Assembly: GCA_024400115.1 (NCBI GenBank)
Contig: JAKSNF010000004.1
Coordinates: forward strand, 79,789-143,788
Reading direction: 5' to 3'
From: Paludibacteraceae bacterium
GTDB lineage: Bacteria > Bacteroidota > Bacteroidia > Bacteroidales > Paludibacteraceae
Length of the DNA: 64,000 nt
Every line of letters begins with the position of its first letter. Positions within the stretch are counted from its first letter, which is position 1. The notes beneath the pieces were generated by a model. The model worked only from the letters and a program-made list of their open reading frames with translations, made no database searches and was not told the DNA's origin. This document shows, one piece after another, positions 63,356 to 64,000 of this stretch. The position numbers and the translations under genes were made by a program.

Positions 63356-63934
63356 ATGAAAACATTTGATCTCGTAGGTACTCCTCGTTCTGAGTACGGA
63401 AAAAAAGCTGCTAAAGCTTTTCGTAAAGAAAACCTCGTTCCTTGCAATGTCTATGGCGCAGGTGAAAGTATGACCTTCAACGTTAACGTTGATGATGTTC
63501 GTAAACTCGTTTACACTCCCGACACACTGCTTGTTAACCTGACCATCGGTGAGGCTAAGAAGATTGCTATCGTAAAGGAGATGCAGTTCCACCCCGTAAG
63601 TGGTAATCTGTTCCACATTGATTTCCAAGAAGTTAACGATAAGAAGCCCGTTACCGTTGCTTTGCCCGTTCATTTGACAGGTCACGCAGAAGGTGTGAAA
63701 GCCGGTGGTAAACTGAGCCTCGATATGAAGAAAGTGAAAGTAAACGGTATCTACACCGCTATTCCGGAGGATATCCTGTTGGATGTTACGAACCTGAAAC
63801 TCGGTAGAAAGATCTCCGTTAAGGATATCGTCATCGAAGGTCTGACTATGGTTAGCCCTGCTGACGCTTGCGTTGCTCAAGTTCGCGTAACCCGCGGTGC
63901 TTCTGAGGCTGCTGCAACCGAAGCTGCTGAATAA
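63356..63934 (+). CDS. rplY: 50S ribosomal protein L25/general stress protein Ctc
   Basis: 192 aa. N-terminal L25 5S-rRNA-binding domain (KTFDLVGTPRSEYGKKAAKA, LVPCNVYGAGES) and C-terminal TL5-type beta domain (LPVHLTGHAEGVKAGGKLS, EDILLDVTNLKLG). Followed by pth, a common order. Confidence 0.95.
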   Translation: MKTFDLVGTPRSEYGKKAAKAFRKENLVPCNVYGAGESMTFNVNVDDVRKLVYTPDTLLVNLTIGEAKKIAIVKEMQFHPVSGNLFHIDFQEVNDKKPVTVALPVHLTGHAEGVKAGGKLSLDMKKVKVNGIYTAIPEDILLDVTNLKLGRKISVKDIVIEGLTMVSPADACVAQVRVTRGASEAAATEAAE

Positions 63935-63945
63935 TAAACACTAAT

Positions 63946-64000
63946 ATGAAATATTTGATTGTCGGGCTCGGCAATATCGGCGACGAGTACCGTAACACCC
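63946..64000 (+). CDS. pth: Peptidyl-tRNA hydrolase, N-terminus only
   Basis: MKYLIVGLGNIGDEYRNT runs off the right edge; the VGLGNxGxxYxxT motif is the Pth signature. Starts 11 bp after rplY. Confidence 0.9.
   Translation, partial: MKYLIVGLGNIGDEYRNT

Overview
The window looks like a Bacteroidota (order Bacteroidales) chromosome. The evidence is the promoter type seen throughout (TTTG, 19-20 nt, TAnnTTTG), A-rich start regions, Na+-NQR, BamD / omega-like / CoaBC synteny, an RpoN and many families typical of that phylum (DUF4837, DUF4105, DUF4494, DUF3276, OmpA+LysM, GLUG surface protein). The left edge cuts a short minus-strand gene and the right edge cuts pth.

1-15.7 kb (minus strand): a surface-sugar operon read from about 14.43 kb leftwards. 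It starts with a Wzt-type ABC ATPase behind a ~370-nt untranslated leader, then the complete pseudaminic acid pathway: PseB, PseC, PseF, a PseG-PseH fusion and PseI. Three inserts resembling anti-phage or conflict genes sit exactly at gene junctions: AAA ATPase + 203-aa partner between pseC and pseF; an AIPR-family protein between pseF and pseG; and a DUF262 / AAA / RelE-like trio after pseI. The last insert is bounded by a 45-bp direct repeat of the pseI 3' end, so it looks like a discrete integrated cassette. A DUF4143 ATPase lies upstream.

15.8-22.8 kb (minus): housekeeping run glyA, phosphoribosyltransferase, SDR, nitroreductase, DUF4837 lipoprotein, pdxA, pyrG.

22.9-34.7 kb (plus): a 1301-aa secreted GLUG/repeat protein, an OmpA-LysM envelope protein, and nqrABCDEF, in which NqrC carries an extra N-terminal rubredoxin-like zinc ribbon. 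ApbE, which flavinylates NqrB/NqrC, is at 39.3 kb.

34.7-57 kb (mostly plus): nadD, a structured RNA, an acyltransferase, two TorF-like porins, apbE, bamD, omega, coaBC, nusB, yajC, ybbR, a DegT aminotransferase, rpoN, PAP2, DUF4105, a phosphatase, DUF4494, a structured leader, TrpB2, an ABC ATPase, GH43, yggS. Short degenerate tandem repeats recur here, many inside genes, where they are translated in frame; several supply the hydrophobic core of signal peptides.

57-64 kb: a DUF4160/DUF2442 pair flanked by a 60-bp direct repeat; a second structured RNA of the same fold as the one at 35.3 kb; a small secreted-protein cluster with a six-cysteine peptide having defensin-like (CS-alpha-beta) spacing next to a MauE membrane protein fused to a CPHC thioredoxin domain; an intact IS3-family element with a -1 frameshift site; then tRNA-Gln, rplY and the start of pth.

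Functions are from recognising sequence patterns by eye; no database search was run.
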